A DNA stretch of 64,000 bases from Chitinispirillales bacterium. GTDB lineage: Bacteria > Fibrobacterota > Chitinivibrionia > Chitinivibrionales > Chitinispirillaceae. Positions 61,801 to 64,000 of the stretch are shown piece by piece; within the stretch, counting starts at the first letter, position 1, and each line of letters starts with the position of its first letter. The notes beneath the pieces were generated by a model. The model was given only the letters and a program-made list of their open reading frames with translations, was not told where the DNA came from and searched no databases. Where the stretch lies: assembly GCA_031281485.1 (NCBI GenBank), contig JAITFI010000073.1, positions 35,349 to 99,348 of the forward strand, written 5' to 3'. The position numbers and the translations under genes were made by a program.

Positions 61801-63864
61801 AGCGACAACAATTTGGTGTTCAGCGCGACGGCGGGGGGGACGCCCGCCGTGGTGTTTCCGCTCAACGCCGGCGTCGCGACCTTCTGGGTCAGCACCGCGC
61901 CGGGCGCCAATAGGGATATCAGCAACGCCGGTATAAACGTTTACGCGCTGCGCACCAACAGCGCCGACGATATCGACGCGTCTATCTCCTCGGGCGGCAG
62001 GGAGAACATCAATTTCACTGTGCCGGTCACCGCCATCGAATACGCCGTGGTGTACGGCGACGGTCAGGGGCGTCCGGACAGTGTGCTGATACGCTACTTT
62101 GAGGGCGGCACGCCGCTGGGAAGTCCCGGGGCGAAGCCGAGCAAGGTGACGCTGAATTGGATCGGGTCGGTCTTGACCGCGGAGGGCGCGGATGTAAGCG
62201 TTGTGAGCGACATTGTTCTGCGCGCGGTATTTACGGGGGCGTCGAGGCCGGCGGGTAAGACTTCGATCAGCGGGGTGGGAAGCGGGCTTGTGAAGGTGTA
62301 CGGCGGCAGCGGCGGGGCGGACGTGGTTGAGGAAGTGCCCTCCTTGTATGACGGCATAGGCCCGGTGCTGGCCAACGGCGTAGTCGACGACGGCGCGGAC
62401 GGCGCGGCCCCGTTGATCTATGAGAACGCGGACGGCGACCCGGTCGACACGCTCGTCATAACGATATCCGAGGATATACGCGACGAAAGCAGCCTGACGA
62501 AGCTCAGGTATACGGTGACGCCCAACCCGATCGAGCCCGCGGGGCCGACCGACGGCATACAGCTAAACGTGATCAGCGCCGCTCCCATAGGGGGTCGCTC
62601 TTACAAATTAGCCGTGACGCACACTGACGACGGGCCCATTCCGGAGGGATGGATACGGCTCGATCCGGGCGTCGGCTCCGTTACCGACAGGGCCGCGACG
62701 CAGTCGGCGGGCATCGTGGATGATAACAAGCCGCATGACCGCAACCGCTGGGTGAAGCTGAGTTTGCAAGGCCGGCCCCCCACGGTCAAAACCGCGTGGT
62801 ACACCGCGAACAGCGCCACGGGCAAGCCCGACTACGCCTACGTGGAGTTCAACAAGAGCGTTGACAACTTGGGCAGATGGTTCACCGGCGGCAGCGTCAA
62901 CTTCGACGGGGCCAGGGCGGTGTCCGATGTGGACGCGTTTTTCTCCGTCGTGGACGGCAGCACGTTGAGGATAGACCTTAGCGCGGCGACCTCGTTCGCT
63001 TCGCCGACGTCAACCGTCATAAGGACCTCCGGCGAAATGCCGTTTACGCTGACCTTCGGTCAGGCGGTCGGTGAGTGGGGCTCCGTGTCGGTCGTGGCCT
63101 CGGACAGGGCCAAACCGGTGCTGGCTTTAGGCGCCGAACTGAGAACCGGCTCGCCCAAAGGCACCGGAGAGGGCTTTAACCAAGACACGCTTGTTGTGTA
63201 CTACAGCGAACAGATAAACGCCGCGTCGCTTACGGCGAATAACCCTATAACTTTGCGGGCCAAGGGCGGCAAGTACGCAATGTTCCAGCCGGAGTTGCAG
63301 ATGTTGGGATCGGTCGTTTCCGGCAACGGTTTCTATATGACGAGATACTTGGTGGTCAACGAAATCCCGCAGGCGGAGTATCCGGAATCGGGCGATTCCG
63401 TCCACATATACCACTTGGCCGGCATCGGCGACGCCGTGGATTCATCAAACGTGCAGGACAAGGACGACAACAAGTGGCAGCCGCTCACGGTGAAACGCGC
63501 GGCGAATTGGAAGATCTCAATAGGCAGCAACCCGTTTATGAGCGACGCGTCCGGGTCTAAATCCATGGGCTTTTTGTTTGACCCCAGATCCCGCGGGGTG
63601 ACGAAGATGACGGTCAAGGCGAATATAAGGATATTCGACAACGTGGGAACGCTTGTGATAGATACGACGGTTGACAACGGCGACGGGAGCGGCGATAAAA
63701 TGGTCTCATGGAGATGGCGCGGCGAAAACAAGAAAGGCCGCTTGGTGGGTACCGGCACCTACCTATTAAAGGCGACGTGCGAATCGAAAGCGGAAGGAGA
63801 CAGTAAGCCGGATGTGTACAAGGTGCCTACACAGATGTTGGGTGTTGTCAGGGGTAAGCAGTGA
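58837..63864 (+). CDS. Giant secreted beta-helix protein 2
   Basis: A 1,675-residue secreted protein and paralogue of the preceding one along its whole length. The order is signal peptide (LSIFVFVLTLFVVSAGFA), beta-helix (YRTIQEAVNAATNGQVIEILD, GVTIDGIAVDGGG, FNNIFGKS), Ig-like regions (REVLVEVRDKYDNPVDTAVGV) and YAVVYGDGQGRPDS. The C-terminal module is nearly identical to that of the first giant (SNPFMSDASGSK, GRLVGTGTYLLKATCESKAE, MLGVVRGKQ). Middle parts differ more. AAAAGGAG precedes the ATG. The conserved ends and diverged middle suggest duplication with gene conversion or common selection for export. Confidence 0.87.
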   Translation: MTTRLSIFVFVLTLFVVSAGFAQKAPAPGTHITVSKTTTPTQDNPDVGMYRTIQEAVNAATNGQVIEILDTEIYDEQVTIDGRDVSPWDGHNGGITRVVGKKNGITIRYVPTAAEKARGNYRRPTIRYKDTRNQSPKTPAESTTEGELPGSSGNFETCGALRIIRAQGVTIDGIAVDGGGQSLFAWPSVWNSMHSLVHGNAAITLVVAGGAVIRNCDLRNAYIGLNVKDRNTGGVFGMRNPADPDDPVPLSGFGKVGYHLIEYNRIHENALGIFFESAWDLGSTVRYNLVYNNVNDATTKAFINGGSFPGDVKQNMASGAIMFKDMVYSPVAIYNNTFYRNEMNFIGNWKIGAPHLLFNNIFGKSTVQVSANGANAPAFGYDFMAMDGMFQYRMHNSTFSAYLKIDAQGQEVYVDYTCSPQSYDTLWVRDVSVWNSFATPVKSKLRIDYTYCGKSKEEDAVVPGALLTGGSYGFPTDANIRWLEMSRQTVTTTQSRKSLVLPDLFQSTDTANPKFLWPDWDHQYVKDYIQNKGWQTVGIRNADGQIADLGAISSNNDIHQPTLVRIKPTNVVLLSGTTAKASFFLTLESGTMTNPKIKFLRWIVPLPNAYSNFGGSQDPIIKTGSIHNITPPATTLNFGPNNLDITIPSLTVRDSLFGFFEMVVEGTNANGQTVSDVGFLPYRNLDYKLDIRVFAGNATTTTGRGLDTVRVGEPYKMVVTPQRSNGTSVNYNLNEVTYDLLSDAAAFMYNVPVSAPPQNPLVQDVNLPSAGKTYNVYFTHAGAETIMGAGVYDQGANHLVFLGTKDLVVRPGSPDRIVFVDPIPSSQLGTAPPTVINRGVDREVLVEVRDKYDNPVDTAVGVSILSDHPEIGDIAVKNVNTDRATGIATFIARTGPSAASGQIFEMTASFASGSASGSDKGKLRVGRAFDRLEVFYSDNGPGKQWQEYFDPTAVIDTTAGAWVQITVKVVVGDSVNTGRPNQFVLISPSDNNLVFSATAGGTPAVVFPLNAGVATFWVSTAPGANRDISNAGINVYALRTNSADDIDASISSGGRENINFTVPVTAIEYAVVYGDGQGRPDSVLIRYFEGGTPLGSPGAKPSKVTLNWIGSVLTAEGADVSVVSDIVLRAVFTGASRPAGKTSISGVGSGLVKVYGGSGGADVVEEVPSLYDGIGPVLANGVVDDGADGAAPLIYENADGDPVDTLVITISEDIRDESSLTKLRYTVTPNPIEPAGPTDGIQLNVISAAPIGGRSYKLAVTHTDDGPIPEGWIRLDPGVGSVTDRAATQSAGIVDDNKPHDRNRWVKLSLQGRPPTVKTAWYTANSATGKPDYAYVEFNKSVDNLGRWFTGGSVNFDGARAVSDVDAFFSVVDGSTLRIDLSAATSFASPTSTVIRTSGEMPFTLTFGQAVGEWGSVSVVASDRAKPVLALGAELRTGSPKGTGEGFNQDTLVVYYSEQINAASLTANNPITLRAKGGKYAMFQPELQMLGSVVSGNGFYMTRYLVVNEIPQAEYPESGDSVHIYHLAGIGDAVDSSNVQDKDDNKWQPLTVKRAANWKISIGSNPFMSDASGSKSMGFLFDPRSRGVTKMTVKANIRIFDNVGTLVIDTTVDNGDGSGDKMVSWRWRGENKKGRLVGTGTYLLKATCESKAEGDSKPDVYKVPTQMLGVVRGKQ

Positions 63865-63889
63865 TCTTTAAAATCTTTAAATCTTTTTT

Positions 63890-64000
63890 AGACGAAAGGG
63901 CGCGTAAACGCGCCCTTTCATAGGCGGTTCGGGGCTAAACCCCTCACCGAAACGTCAACGTCAAAAGAAAAAAGCCTTTGATTTTATCTATGCGGGGTTT
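63890..64000. repeat. Modular palindromic repeat, copy G (cut by window end)
   Basis: Begins AGACGAAAGGGCGCGTAAAC with the GGGCGCG hairpin. The inner hairpin is changed: CGGTTCGGGGCTAAACCCCT replaces the usual ATATGCGGGG form, while the right side (ATCTATGCGGGGTTT) keeps the usual sequence. It shows the start of the same centre (ACGTCAACGTCAAAAG). Confidence 0.8.

Noticed and set aside
28023-64000. Regular repeats considered as a CRISPR array
   Set aside because: Copies are kilobases apart, palindromic and separated by genes; there are no spacers and no cas genes.
1-64000. tRNA, tmRNA and rRNA genes
   Set aside because: No cloverleaf, anticodon-loop or rRNA core sequences were recognised in any intergenic gap by eye.
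1-64000. Insertion sequence or prophage genes
   Set aside because: No transposase, integrase or phage structural protein was recognised in any frame.

Overview
The window most likely comes from a member of the Fibrobacterota, probably an uncultured relative of Fibrobacter. The main evidence is four genes with the FISUMP domain (Fibrobacter succinogenes major paralogous domain) and one large secreted protein with a fibro-slime domain. A huge GH8 glycanase, an Omp85 outer-membrane protein, LpxI, many lipoproteins and a type IV pilus locus fit a Gram-negative fibre-degrading bacterium. Coding DNA is fairly GC-rich, intergenic DNA is very AT-rich, and Shine-Dalgarno sequences are usually clear (AAGGAGG type). 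All identifications come from reading motifs; no database search was possible.

Layout. 1-6.1 kb: end of a membrane protein, HAD hydrolase, FISUMP lipoprotein, RNase P RNA, Omp85 protein, a DNA-binding protein with a histone-like tail, and an RRM RNA-binding protein behind a perfect sigma-54 promoter. 6.1-11.6 kb: a 1,820-residue GH8 enzyme. 11.7-18.1 kb: an uncharacterised two-gene unit, a stand-alone Lrp/AsnC ligand-binding domain, a large Ser/Thr kinase, a FISUMP lipoprotein and LpxI. 18.4-26.2 kb: hybrid histidine kinase, diguanylate cyclase response regulator, lytic transglycosylase with LysM domains, and a sugar-binding lipoprotein. 26.3-28.2 kb: another FISUMP gene and a decayed toxin-antitoxin pair. 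28.3-31.2 kb: etfB, ferredoxin-fused etfA and hisG. 32.7-42.8 kb: type IV pilus assembly genes (pilC, two pilins, pilM, N, O, P, Q, B), preceded by a barrel-like protein gene. 43.4-45.3 kb: a YoeB-type toxin-antitoxin pair inside direct repeats, and a fourth FISUMP gene. 45.8-50.3 kb: a DUF3089 lipoprotein with a 13-G tract in its signal peptide, a glycosyltransferase, purN and rlmN. 50.6-63.9 kb: fibro-slime protein, a coiled-coil nuclease-like protein and two paralogous beta-helix proteins of about 1,700 residues.

How it works together. Much of the window is about the cell surface. Four of the largest secreted proteins (GH8, fibro-slime and both beta-helix proteins) end in the same FlgD/type-IX-sorting-like module, so they may share one export or anchoring route. 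The type IV pilus and FISUMP lipoproteins fit adhesion to plant fibre.

The most unusual feature is a family of large modular palindromic repeats of about 155-225 bp. There are at least seven copies, filling gaps between genes. Their hairpin arms come in interchangeable versions, and their AT-rich flanks form the last codons of some genes and run up to the start codons of others.
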